Source of the DNA: Cryptomeria japonica
Taxonomy: Eukaryota; Streptophyta; Pinopsida; Cupressales; Cupressaceae
Length of the DNA: 64,000 nt
Assembly: GCF_030272615.1 (NCBI RefSeq)
Contig: NC_081412.1
Location: forward strand, 688,830,083 to 688,894,082
Reading direction: 5' to 3'
Positions within the stretch are counted from its first letter, which is position 1. Every line of letters starts with the position of its first letter. The translations under genes and the position numbers were made by a program. Under the pieces are notes generated by a model. It saw nothing but the letters and a program-made list of their open reading frames with translations. It made no database searches and was not told the DNA's origin. This document shows positions 1 to 10,550 of the stretch, piece after piece.

Positions 1-2
1 AA

Positions 3-695
3 CTCATCCTCTTTCCTCAAAATATGTTCAATATGATCTTTAGGGGAGAGAGAATTAAGGAAATTGCTTATTATTTCATCTTCTTTCTCTAAGGGATGCT
101 TATGGGTAAGAGCAACTTTAGGAGAAGGGTAAGCATTTATCATTAATTCATCATCTCTAGTGGGAATTTTGTTGGAAAAGGAAATGCCATCACTAGGAAA
201 TGTAGGGATAATGCCATCTTCTTGCACAAAAGGATCCTCATGAAGGGAGTGTTTTTTAGGAGGAACATGAACATATTTCTCCAAAGATTCATGCTTAGGA
301 AGGAGATCTTTGAAAGAAGTGTTCATAACCTCTTGTTGCACTAACATGCCCCCATTGGAAGGACCAACTTTAGGAGAAAATAAGTCAATATCCATCAATA
401 CCTTTTCACTTAGAGAGGCATCATGTAGGGAAGGTGAAGTAGCATTAAGAAAGGTGTTTATGATATCATTCTCTTCCTCTAGGATAGCTAAATAGGAAGG
501 GCACATTTTAGGAGAATTGTCAAGATCACTCTTAAAGTTTTCATCCTTGGAGCATGGGAGAGTCTCAAAGGGATTGGTAGCAAATCTTTTAGGCACTAAA
601 ATGTTGTTATGGATGGGGAGAGGTTCTTTAGGAGAAGGGAAAATTGAAACAAGGGAAGCTAACCCATTATCACATCTATGAAATGAATGCATCAT
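3..695 (-). CDS. Partial leader ORF of Gypsy element A-I, function unknown
   Basis: Read on the minus strand from the ATG at 695 (a second ATG follows at once), the frame has no stop to the window edge, at least 231 codons. This is striking because almost every other frame here is broken. The product is hydrophilic and rich in Ser, Pro, Asp and Glu. Ser-Pro-Lys recurs five times (FPSPKEPL, DNSPKMCP, LFSPKVGP, AYPSPKVA, SLSPKDHI). Two blocks resemble each other (EEENDIINTFLNATSPS and EKEDEIISNFLNSLSPK), so the protein contains internal repeats. I see no zinc finger, protease or membrane segment. The start lies about 325 nt downstream of the primer-binding site of LTR A1, which is where gag or an extra leader ORF of a Tat-type Gypsy element would be. 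I do not recognise the family; an unusual gag is an alternative. Confidence 0.6.
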   Translation of the reverse strand, partial: MMHSFHRCDNGLASLVSIFPSPKEPLPIHNNILVPKRFATNPFETLPCSKDENFKSDLDNSPKMCPSYLAILEEENDIINTFLNATSPSLHDASLSEKVLMDIDLFSPKVGPSNGGMLVQQEVMNTSFKDLLPKHESLEKYVHVPPKKHSLHEDPFVQEDGIIPTFPSDGISFSNKIPTRDDELMINAYPSPKVALTHKHPLEKEDEIISNFLNSLSPKDHIEHILRKEDE

Positions 696-1019
696 GACAA
701 CAATTTTCCTCTTTCAAATGACAACACATGCAAAATAGAAGGAAATGTTCAATTTTAACCAATGAAAGCACTTAGAATGTAGATTTAGAAAATGAAATTT
801 ATGATTCAAATCAGTTCCTAAATCAGATTTGAAATTATTAATCCCAATTAAGCTATCCACAAGTTCAACTTTGAATTGAAAAATTAGGGTTTTAGCAAAA
901 ATTTCCTCTAAATTTTTTGAATCTTGCAAGAAATTAACACTTGTAAATACAAATTTTAATTTCAAATAGCATAAACACTCAAATTTGAAAACATAGATCA
1001 GAATTAGAGAAGATTGGAA
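696..1019 (-). other. 5' leader of Gypsy element A-I
   Basis: Stretch between the primer-binding site and the first ATG of the leader ORF. It is AT-rich and non-coding in appearance. The 83-codon frame here on the minus strand uses no recognisable motif and is taken as chance. Confidence 0.4.
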
Positions 1020-1037
1020 TTCATGTCAGGTTCACCA
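1020..1037 (-). promoter_or_regulatory. Primer-binding site, tRNA-Trp type (element A-I)
   Basis: The plus strand reads TTCATGTCAGGTTCACCA, so the element strand carries TGGTGAACCTGACATGAA. This matches the 3' end of plant tRNA-Trp as I recall it with two transition differences, and it matches the site of element B at 16 of 18 bases. It lies 3 nt from the LTR edge at 1,041, the usual spacing. It fixes the orientation of the element (minus) and identifies 1,041-2,632 as the 5' LTR. Confidence 0.7.
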
Positions 1038-1040
1038 AAA

Positions 1041-2632
1041 TGTGTGGGGGAAAAAGTGACACTAAGCAAACATGCCCTAATCTCACTTTCAATCACACAT
1101 TTGTGGAATACGAAAGAGCCTAGAGGTATCACACAATTGGCTACTTCTTTTTGTGGAAGAGAGAGCCACGGGCTACCTATTAGGATTTCTATTCCTTTGT
1201 TGCAATTGAAAGATAAAATGATGCAAGTTCAATTCCTAACCCCAAAGTGCAAGTATGAACTAATAACAAGATTTGCAGAATTGAACTTAAATAATGGAAA
1301 GCTGTAAACACAAGGACAAGACAAGAATGTAAATGTGTACCTGGTGTTAAAATTTGAGTGGAAATGTTCGGGACGGGGGCGCGGGTGCCACTATCCTGAT
1401 TCTGCACCTGAAACTGCTATTTTGCAACCTAGAAAGCTGTCATAAAGTTGCTATCTGTCAGGAGGACCAAGGCGCCCCATGCCCCTGTCCTGGTCTTTTG
1501 CTCTAAAACTTGGTGTGAAGTTCTGTCTCGATCTGCTTCTTCCGGATCTGCAACTTGCGGCGTCGTCCAAATTCTGAAACCTGCACTTATATCTGAAAAG
1601 GTGTGGTGGGCGGCTATATAGGGTTTTGCCTTAGTCAAACCCCCACTTTGGTGATTTCCACCTCCACGAATAGCCAAGTTGTATTGTAAAAGTAATGTGT
1701 GTGCAGACCTTGTGTGTGTGCAAGATCCTAAAATGAAAGTAAGCAAGCTAGAGCAACCTAGAAAGTAAACCCTAATTGCTTGTAAATGATAATGTAAATT
1801 CTTTAAATCAAGATGCAAAGTGATCTAAAGCATGGATAAATGATATATTGGAGCTTATGCAAAGACATGAAAACAACACGAAATCATACCCAACCCCCAA
1901 GGGAGGGGTACAAGCCAATCTTCAGTCGGTAATCTCCTATTGTTCTTCAATGTCTTCCAAGCCCTAAATGGATGAATGGAATTGATAAATGCTTGATGGA
2001 TGGATGTTGAATGTTGTTGAAGTCTTCAAAGATCTTCTCTTTCGCTGCATAGAAGGTCCTTGAAACCCAAAATTCCGGATCCTTTCAAATGAAGAAAGAG
2101 AGCCTTTATATATGAAACCCTAGGTCTTAATTTCAACTTTTGGCCGACCTAGAGATTGAATCTCCCACCAATTTCTTGGGGTTAAGCTTTATTTTATGAT
2201 TGGATCGTGCTCCTAAAATTTTGGGAAAAATGTCCGGGACCATGTGCACACCGGGCGCCATGGTCCCGACAACTTTTCACCAAATTTTTAGGGTCGTCGG
2301 ATATGATGATTTTAGAGTGAATCCTGAAGTTACAGCTGATTTCGAGATGTTTTGACCCCCAAAATCAAGCCCCCAAGTTCAAAATAGGACCTAATTAGGG
2401 TTTTTGATTAAATGATGTATTGGAGGAATAAAATGAAAGGGGCACACTTTAATGAAAGGGCCCAACTTTATGATATGGGAGATGATAAAATAGGACCTTA
2501 GACCTAATTAATTTAATTAATTAAGTGCTAAAGGGGAAAAGCAATGCAAAATACAAAATGCGCCAAGGCGGGTGCTAAACTAGGTGTGAAATTGTACCAC
2601 CCTAGCAAGTGCGTACAATTTACGACGCTACA
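1041..2632 (-). repeat. 5' LTR of Gypsy element A-I (LTR A1)
   Basis: On the minus strand the LTR begins TGTAGCGTCGTAAATTG, a typical plant Gypsy LTR start, and ends in CACA beside the primer-binding site, 1,592 bp in all. Its left two thirds align with 10,551-11,600 (LTR A2), for example the block around 1,880-2,030 with 11,410-11,580. It contains copies of the GC-rich dyad module at 1,371-1,396 and 1,464-1,490 and a related GGGCGCCATGGTCCCG stretch near 2,255. No coding capacity is evident. The other LTR of this element lies outside the window to the left. Confidence 0.75.
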
Positions 2633-4899
2633 GAAATACACAAGAGTAGAAATGAGAACAATACATTCATGATTGGAACATTTATTAAATAATACCTTTT
2701 CACTCATACAGGCAAGAATTAAAAAGAAAGACATACAAGAAGAAAAAAGGGGAACTCAAAAGATCGAACTTGGTTATAGCTATGATCCTTCAACTACAAA
2801 AAGTAAATAAAATCAAAGAGGTAACATATCCAACCTGGAGTCCACAACCGAAGGAGACTTCTTGGCACTACAAAGAGTCCCCAAATTCCTCGAAAGCCCA
2901 AAGGTCCAGCCTAGAACTTTGATTCAACAACAGGTTCGAATTCCCCCTCCCCCGAGGAAATTTTTCCCCAAGAACATTCAAAAACCCCCAAATTCCAGAA
3001 ATTTCCCAACAACCATTTCCTTCACGGGAATCCCCTCCTTATTTTCGAAAAAGAAGGGAAATATAACTCCCCATCAATCTTGCATGCAACAACAATTCCC
3101 ACTAACTCAACAATTAATTAGAAATTTGTAACTCCCCCAAACACATTCAAATAATTTAATTTTAAAAACAAATGGTTATAAATTAGTTTTAAATATATTT
3201 CAAGAGCACAATGAAATACCAAATTAAATGTCTTATTTCCCAATATAATTAATCATTTACAACAAGGAAGAAAATAAATTTAATCATTTTACCAATAACA
3301 TTAGTTTAATTTAATCTTGCACAATTTCAATTTTATTAATTAATTAATATATAATATTCAAATACCATTAATATATAATATTCAAATACCATTAATATAT
3401 AATATTAATCTCTTTCACAAAAATAATAGATAACTATTATACTATACGTAGGAGCAATGAATTGTGACGAATCAAAACACGAAAGACCAACAAAGCTAAT
3501 GATTGACATGACCAGACAACCAAGATACAAGGATACCTAACTGGGGACTCATTCTTGTAAGAATAATGATATGACAAGGGACTGACTGATAACTCCCATT
3601 TTCCAGATTGCCACTGGGTCATAGAGCAAGATCAGACCTAAAGATTCAGTTGGAGTTGATGCTCGATACCTGCAGCTGCATAAACAAGTTGTCGAACATG
3701 TACATATAATCCATATAATATCACACTGTGAAAAGGGAATGGAAGTGACATAGCTTGCACGTAAAGAGCAGTGTGATGATTTTCCCTTTCAACCAAGCAC
3801 ATCATGGATAAAGCACAATGTATATCAGAACAAGTAAACATTGATAAATATAATGGCTAAATCCTAACATCACATAAATAATCCATCTCAATAATCATCT
3901 GACTATCAGGGCATAAATAACATCATATAATCACATCATAGATAGCAACATGAAAATCATCATTAAGCCAATGATCCATATAGCATAGAGTATGAATATC
4001 ACATATGAGTCCAAAAGACATAGAAAGGCATCATATCCAAATCAAAATCGACCAACACCAAAAACTCAAAACCACAAGGTTTGACAAGCCAAAAGAGGGA
4101 GGGCACTACAACCTATGACTCTGACTTAACTTGCATCTTCATCTTGCTCACATGCTCTTTTAATTTTCGATACACATGATGACTATGTAATTTTCATCAA
4201 CGATAACCCCTTATGGCACCAATTTCCTTACATCTCCATATTGCTCACCTCCATTGTACGTCATCTCCTCACCACCATCCAAGGTCCCTAAGGATATGAG
4301 TCAATTACATCTTCCATTCTAGTACCCAAGGAATTCAACTACTTTAAACCTTCAACTTGGGCACATAAAATAATACATCAATGCTTCTATTAGTTTTCTT
4401 TTTGCAGCAACGTTTGATCTAAAATCACAAAATTTATTTTTTGCAAGAGCCATCTAAAACAATACAAACAAGCTTCATTATAATGTAAATTTGTTGTAGA
4501 CTTATAATCAATAAAAAAGTTACAAACATGTTCAATGAAGGGTAATGCCTTGATATGTCAGATATTCATCATATAGACATGTAAATATTAATACACTTGT
4601 TTTTAGTCAAAAAAAGTAAACATGAGTTTGATGGACCAAGTTTGAACTAATACAGTGTTATAAAGTGTAATGGTGAAAAATTGGGGTTTCCACCATTAGA
4701 GGATGAAAAACACTAATTTTTGCTTGGGATGTCCATTACATTCAAAAGAGGGGTGGAATCCAATAGACACGGTCATAACCCAAATATAATTAAGACTAAA
4801 TATTGATTGGATTAATTAATTTGGTCCCTCTTTAGTAAGTTGAATTGTTGAATTTAGATAAACTGCTAGAAATGAAGGTAAAAACATGAAAAGAGTAAA
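2633..4899. other. Unassigned AT-rich sequence between LTR A1 and LTR A3
   Basis: I see no supported gene here. Short frames (for example 2,862-3,131 plus) lack any domain. The only structure noted is a 24-bp AT-rich tandem repeat near 3,343-3,408. It is probably old transposon or intergenic DNA into which the A elements inserted. The left limit of LTR A3 is uncertain, so some of 4,650-4,900 may belong to it. Confidence 0.4.
3343..3408. repeat. 24-bp AT-rich tandem repeat, about 2.7 copies
   Basis: The unit ATTAATATATAATATTCAAA plus TACC recurs at 3,343, 3,367 and 3,391 with no visible mismatch until the third copy decays. Confidence 0.85.
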
Positions 4900-5970
4900 G
4901 CTACAGAAGCAGGATTGAGCTATACACCTGGAATTGAGAAATGTAAGAAGACTCAGATCTGATCCCTGAAAGAGCACCTAAAATGTCAGGACCGTGGTGG
5001 TGGTCACCATGAACTTTTTGCACACCGAAGGGGGATTAATATAACACTGTAAATAAAGCTTATCCTAAATATTGCAGCTTCGTGCATGTTTCCTACACAC
5101 AAAAAGAAGGGGAAATATGTTGGGAATCAGGGTTTGCCTAAGTCATTGAATGAAATGTTTTATTGAAATAAATAATAAAAAGATATACCTCATATCTGCA
5201 ATGACTGATAATGATGCTTTGCTTCTTGAATGTAATCACGTATGTTGTATGAAATGGTATGAGCATGAAAAAACCCTAATCACACACATGCTTGCATAGG
5301 AATGGACGCAACTTTTATGGCTCCAAAAATATACTAACGTACCACAAAAAGTTGACTAAAATGAATTTATGAATGCATTACAAAATGTTGATTGTGAAAG
5401 CTACGACTGTGATTTTTCAAAGGAGTCAATAACATGAACGGTTTTGGAGCCAAAATAGTTGCAGCCCATAGGAATGATTTAAAGGTACTCCATAATAGAT
5501 AGATGAATAATATGTAGCCTTGAAGACCTCTAGAAATGCTTGATGATGAATTCTTTAATACTTGATTGCTTGTGCTCCCCAATTTCACCATCTTTATCCA
5601 AAATGAGAGGGGAAGACCTCCTTATATACTTTCCCAACGAGAAATCATGTTAATTTTCTGACATAGGTCGACATGGAGGAAGGTTTCCCACCCAAATTTG
5701 AGATGGGGTAAAGAGTTTAAAATAGGGCTCAATTAGGGATGACAATGGTGTGGCGCCATGGTCCCAGTGAGGACCAAGGCTCCATTCCCCAGTCCTACCC
5801 TAATATGGGGCTAAAATAAAAGGGCTTTGCAAGGTAAAATGTAATATTAATGTCATATTTGCATGATGCAAGCATAAATGGGTCCTAGTCAATCATAGGG
5901 ATGCAAACAATAAGGCGAGGGCCCCAAATATGGTCTAAATTGTAAAGGGGGTACAAATTAGGACACTACA
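4900..5970 (-). repeat. 3' LTR of element A-II (LTR A3)
   Basis: On the minus strand it begins TGTAGTGTCCTAATTTGTAC, directly after a polypurine tract, which marks it as a 3' LTR. It shares with the other A LTRs the gene-poor layout and a 25-bp dyad module at 5,771-5,795. It is more diverged from A1 and A2 than they are from each other. The left limit is uncertain to a few hundred bases because I could not match its 3' end to the other copies. Confidence 0.6.
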
Positions 5971-5987
5971 TTTAGCCCCCACTTTAG
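5971..5987 (-). promoter_or_regulatory. Polypurine tract of element A-II
   Basis: The plus strand TTTAGCCCCCACTTTAG is the complement of a purine-rich AAAGTGGGGGCTAAA directly before the LTR start TGTAGTG. This is the classic plant Gypsy plus-strand primer arrangement. Confidence 0.75.
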
Positions 5988-6241
5988 TGAGAGTATGAGA
6001 TTACACAAATACTCACAGTAAAGTAGAAGAAAGAGAAATGAAGAAGAGGAAGAATGCGAAGCAAGATCACCAGATGTATAAGTCATCACTAATTTCAAGG
6101 AACCAAGCCCCCAATCTTGGGATCTTAACACACTCAAACATATGCAAGAGCACACACAAAAACAAAACAAAAACAAAAAGACAAACAAAGAAAAAAAAGA
6201 CAAACAAAGGCAAAAAGACACACAATAAAAGCTAAAGTGAT

Positions 6242-6530
6242 GTCTGGTTTCAAGTATAGAGAACCATGTATAAGAGTTTGTTTCCTCTGGTTTTGAGTGT
6301 GCATCAACCTATTTAAGACATGTAATGTAAATGCAAATGCCAAGGGGCAAATAATAGATACATGTTTGGTTTCGAGGACATCTCATGTAATATTTTTTTT
6401 CTCTGGTTTAGGGAATGTATGCCCCCATCTAAGACATATATCAATGTTGCATCTGGTTTTGGGCGTGAAGCATCTCGTATAAGAGTTTGTTTTCTATGGT
6501 TTGAAGAATGAACACCCTGTTTAAGACATA
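6242..6530. repeat. Degenerate 90-110 bp repeats in A-II internal region
   Basis: Segments starting with TCTGGTTT near 6,243, 6,287, 6,367, 6,403 and 6,456 alternate with GTATAAGAGTTTGTTTYCT and TTTAAGACAT blocks, giving several degenerate copies. Similar wording returns at 14,790-14,870 in element B, so it appears to be a feature of the region between integrase and 3' LTR in this group of elements. Confidence 0.5.
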
Positions 6531-6575
6531 CAAAAATATAGTACAATATGGTACAAAGGGAGCGATATGGGTGTG

Positions 6576-6596
6576 CCCCCCCCCCCCCCCCCCCCC
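6576..6596. repeat. Poly-C run (21 C)
   Basis: Uninterrupted homopolymer inside A-II, unlike the AT-rich surroundings. Its exact length may be a sequencing or assembly approximation. Confidence 0.9.
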
Positions 6597-7189
6597 TTTT
6601 AAGATGTTAACATAGGTCCATGTTGATGTCTTAAGGAAGATAGAAACAAGGATACCTAACCTTCAACACCAAGGATATATCCTATAAGCAATGATGTTCA
6701 TAAATCCAAGCTAAAGAGGGAATACTCTTATAAGCAAGGATAACATAGTTGAAATAGTGATATCTTGCAACAAGTGTTAAGGAGATCCTTGGAGGAGAAA
6801 AGATCTTTTCTTAAAATACATCTACCTCCAAGAGGATTTTCTTGAACAAATATAAATCTTCTACCAAAAGAAAGGAAGGGAAACAAGAATGTATGCATTC
6901 CCCCTTGTACTTGGTGAAAGAGATTCTTGATGAAGGATGACATACTTTTGAGCCAATGTGAGGGGGTAAGTTTATAATAGATGCATATTTCCAAATGAAT
7001 AAGGGGTTGTATCCAAGGACTTGCACCTCTTGTATAAGAATGAATCCTTGAGAAAGCAACAACTTCACACAAGGAATGACATCAAAGAAAACATTGCTCA
7101 ACAAATGAAAAGTAGATCCTTAGAAAGAAAAGAGAGAAAGAAATCATTGGCCCCCAAGTGTAAGGACAATGAGAATAATTGCACAACTT

Positions 7190-7780
7190 CCAAAGAGATA
7201 TTATTCATAAAAGATGTATTGTTTCAAACAAATAATAGGTCCTAACAAGGGACATACATGTACTCACATGAAGGACAATTCTTATGCAAGAAAGGACATC
7301 AAGTAGAAGAATCAGTAGAAGAATCACAAACTCCTCTAAGGAGAGATTAGAAATAAGAAAATGTACAATATACTTACATGAATGAATATCCAATGCAATA
7401 AATGACATTATTATATGTAAAATGCAACTCTAAAGAAGAGGTAATCTTCAAAGAGAGACAGAGAGAGAAAGAAAGAAAGAATAGATTTTCCTAAGGAGGG
7501 GTTAGCCATAAGAGAAATATTGTTTCATGCAGGAAAGGATATTAACATATCAAAAATTCAACCCACAAAGGGAATTGTGATACTTTATAAAATGAGAGAG
7601 AAGGTGAAAATCCATCTTTACCCCACAAGCAAGAGGACAAGGACAGATTAGGGGGAAGAATCACAAATTTTTGTAGGAGAGATTATTCATATGAGACATA
7701 TCATTTCAAAGAATAGGTCCTAACAAGGGACACGCGTGCATCCATATGAAGGATAACTCTATGCAATAATGGACATCAAG
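7190..7780. repeat. Pair of about 100-bp direct repeats
   Basis: A block near 7,195-7,303 recurs near 7,677-7,775. Both contain ATTATTCATA, the 19-mer AATAGGTCCTAACAAGGGAC and GGACATCAAG in the same order and spacing. The rest is purine-rich non-coding DNA of element A-II. Confidence 0.65.
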
Positions 7781-7929
7781 TGGTGAAGAATGCAATCCTT
7801 AAAGGAAATGGTGAAACTTTAAAGATAATTGATAGGATAGAGGTAAAAGAGAATCATGTTGCTACCCCAAGATGTTTGAAATTGAAAAAGTGTCACCTCT
7901 AATTATAAAGATCCCCCAATTAAGTTAAC

Positions 7930-8412
7930 TACTTGTCTCTTAGGGTGAGGAGAAACATGAGGGTGAAAGGAGTGCCAAGGCACTACCTTTTCACCAAGAA
8001 AGATAGCAAGATCTATTGAAATACATATATGAGCATGATCGTATTGTTTTTGAACAAATTCCTTAAATTATTTACATTTTCCAAGAAAATGAGAACCAAT
8101 TTGGTGAAAAAGACAATATCCACTTCTTTCTTTATGCCCAGTGCTAAAATTCACAAAAGGAAAAGCAATATTTTTGTCATACTTCAATTTCCAAAAAATT
8201 CGAGTAGAGAATTGTTCTTGATCATCAATAGGTGTAGGCTTATTCTTTTGTGATGTAGGATTAGGAATGTTAGAAGAAGAAGGTTTGTCATCCATGATTT
8301 TAACTTTACCACTATCAATAATTCTTTTTATTGCATTTTGAAAATCAAGACAATCATTGGTATCATGATCATGAGTTTGGTGATATGAACATGTTACCTT
8401 ATGATTTAAAAA
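7930..8412 (-). pseudogene. Gag C-terminal part of element A-II, zinc-finger-like
   Basis: Read on the minus strand, the frame contains CSYHQTHDHDTNDCLDFQ (about 8,340-8,395), followed by KRIIDSGKVKIMDDKPSSS and, after a Pro/Ser/Lys linker, GYCLFHQIGSHFLGKC (8,068-8,120). The first motif fits the Cys-x2-His...His...Cys pattern followed by a DFQNAIKRII helix seen at the C-terminus of Tat/Athila-type gag proteins. It would bind element RNA in a virus-like particle. No stop interrupts the first 110 codons, but there is no protease downstream. It is separated from the rest of gag by the insertion at about 8,413-9,212. Confidence 0.55.
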
Positions 8413-9212
8413 ATCTCAGGTAATCCTTTCAGTGGATAATTATTAAAAATGGAAAAAGGTGACATACATAAATTTATGATACTCTTCCATTTAATAAGGG
8501 CTTTATAAATTATTTTGCACTAATATTTAATTCTTTAAGAATTAAATGATATTATATTGTGCAAAGTAACTAAATATCAAATTATCCAAGTCACGGTATT
8601 TTTACCTCTCAAATAAATTAATTCTTCCAAGGATTAATTTTATTGAAATGTGAAAAATTATTTTACCAACTATGTAAAAATCTCAATTAAAATGAAAAAG
8701 AAATGTAAATGAGTTGGGTAAGAGGAAGTTACAGGTAGTTACCCAACTACTCCATGTGTGAGTGAATTCTTTAAATGGGGAAAATTTTATTGTGAAGGGG
8801 GTCTCTTCTCTATGGAAAATAGCTTTGTAGCCAATCCTATGTTATATTCATAGTTGAGATATATGCTTTGCCAAAAATATTCTCTCCTCATGAATTTCAT
8901 TCTTGAATAGACTTTGTGTTTTTCAGAGAAAGAGTGAGCTTTGTATAACTAATATGGAGAGATGTTGATGAATTGTGTTTTATCAATATTGACAATTATT
9001 CATTTGAAGATTTATAAAATAATTGAGAGACTGTGTGCTATCAATATTTGCAGATATCTTCTACTGACAAGTATTTATCTCATTTTATTCACTATTTGTA
9101 CTAAAATTATTAATAGACTTTGTGCTATTAATAAATATTCATATTTTATTCCAGTTGCAATTATTTATTTCTTGGAGAGGAGGGATTATTTTGAAATATA
9201 AAAATTAACATT
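8413..9212. mobile_element. Probable insertion in A-II gag, type unknown
   Basis: The gag-like frame on the minus strand stops being coding near 8,412 and resumes near 9,213 (LSKRSNSLK). The 0.8 kb between is very AT-rich, has no gag character and includes short repeats (TGTGCTATCAATAT near 9,026 and TGTGCTATTAATAA near 9,121). The right edge ATTAACA could be an LTR end, but I found no convincing matching start or target duplication, so a solo LTR is only a suggestion. Confidence 0.35.
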
Positions 9213-10386
9213 TGAGGGAGTTGCTCCTCTTTGAAAGCAGAGGAAAATCATCCTTTCCATGATGGTTTATCCAATGTTGCAAGGTTTTGTTGTTGTCCAT
9301 TGGGCAAGTTGGTAAAGAAATCATAGTGACAAATTCATTTGCTAACTGAACAAAAAGGAGGTTTTGAAGAAGAAGCACTTTTTGTTGCACAAATAGCTTG
9401 TTGTCTTGCAAGATGATCTTTGAAGTCTTGAATCCTAAGGAATTCATCCATAGGAGATTTATGATCATGTCCTAGGCCTTCTGTACTAATTTGTGTAGGA
9501 GGGTTTATAGGACTCTAATTCCTTGTTCAAATTTTCCAAGTCCTCATCCTCTAAAACCTTGTTTTGATATTATATTAAAGTCACTTCTATAAGAATTCTT
9601 TAATTGATAAGGCAATGGAACATTATAATAAACTCCTTTGAAGTTTGTAGTGTAAGGATGCTTAGAAGGAATGAAAGGATTAGTAGATGAAGAAGGAATA
9701 TCTTGTATTGGAGGATTTTCCTTTTTTTTCATCATGCATATCCTCTTTGGTAGACTGGGAAGGAAGATCCTTGTCATCTAAGGCCTCATCTTTGATTAAT
9801 GTTAGGTGGGGAGAGAGATAATGAATAAAATGCATAACACCATCTTCTCTACAAATGTTTTGATGGTTAAGATAGGCTCTAGGAGAATAAGGAGGGTTTG
9901 GAGAGATGGAAACACCAATGTTTTGATCTTGTCCCCCTTGTGCAAGGATAGGTGTATGAGAAGAAGATGGTGTCATTTTTCTCTTCAGTGCTTGCTCTCC
10001 ATTAGAGATATTACTGATAGGAGTATTATCTCTTTATTCATTCACATTAGATACCCTAGGAGAGGTACAAGTATTAGGTTTTCCATTAAAGCATCTCTAG
10101 AATTGGGATCTCCAAAAGCTTTGAGGTGATCTATATATGAAATGCATTTTCCTAAAACCATCACCATAAAAAAGAATGCATTATAAATGAAAGCTTTAAG
10201 ATCAAATTGATTAAAAGGAAGGAATTTTGAAAGTCTAAAAACACAATATGCCAAAGTGATATGAATGAAAAGAACCATTGTGAAATGAAAGAAGTCATTA
10301 TCTGACACATGATTTTGATAAATATAAGTGAAAAGAAAGGTAATCATATATGAAATACCAGATAAATCAGATCTATTAAGTGCCAT
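9213..10386 (-). pseudogene. Gag-like N-terminal and central part of element A-II, hydrophobic start
   Basis: The ATG at 10,386 (MALNRSDLSGISYM) opens a 114-codon frame with long hydrophobic stretches (residues about 33-52 and 66-84), followed in other frames by Pro/Ser-rich segments (9,544-9,976) and a stretch ending LSKRSNSLK. By position, right after the 5' LTR, this should be gag or a leader protein. At least two frame changes or stops break it. The hydrophobic character is unusual for gag. I recognise no enzyme. Confidence 0.4.
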
Positions 10387-10550
10387 AATGAATGTTGAAA
10401 ATTAATTTGAAAAATGAAGCAATCCACAAATCAAATTAACCAAAATAAATTAGGGTCTTTATGATTTAAACCACTAAATTTATTTAATTTGATTAAAATG
10501 CGATCTATGAATTTGAATTTGAATTTTGAAGTTGAATTTTAGAATTAAAC

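Noticed and set aside
2862-3131. 89-codon plus-strand frame with Pro/Lys-rich product
   Set aside because: No recognised domain, no upstream or downstream gene signals, likely chance.
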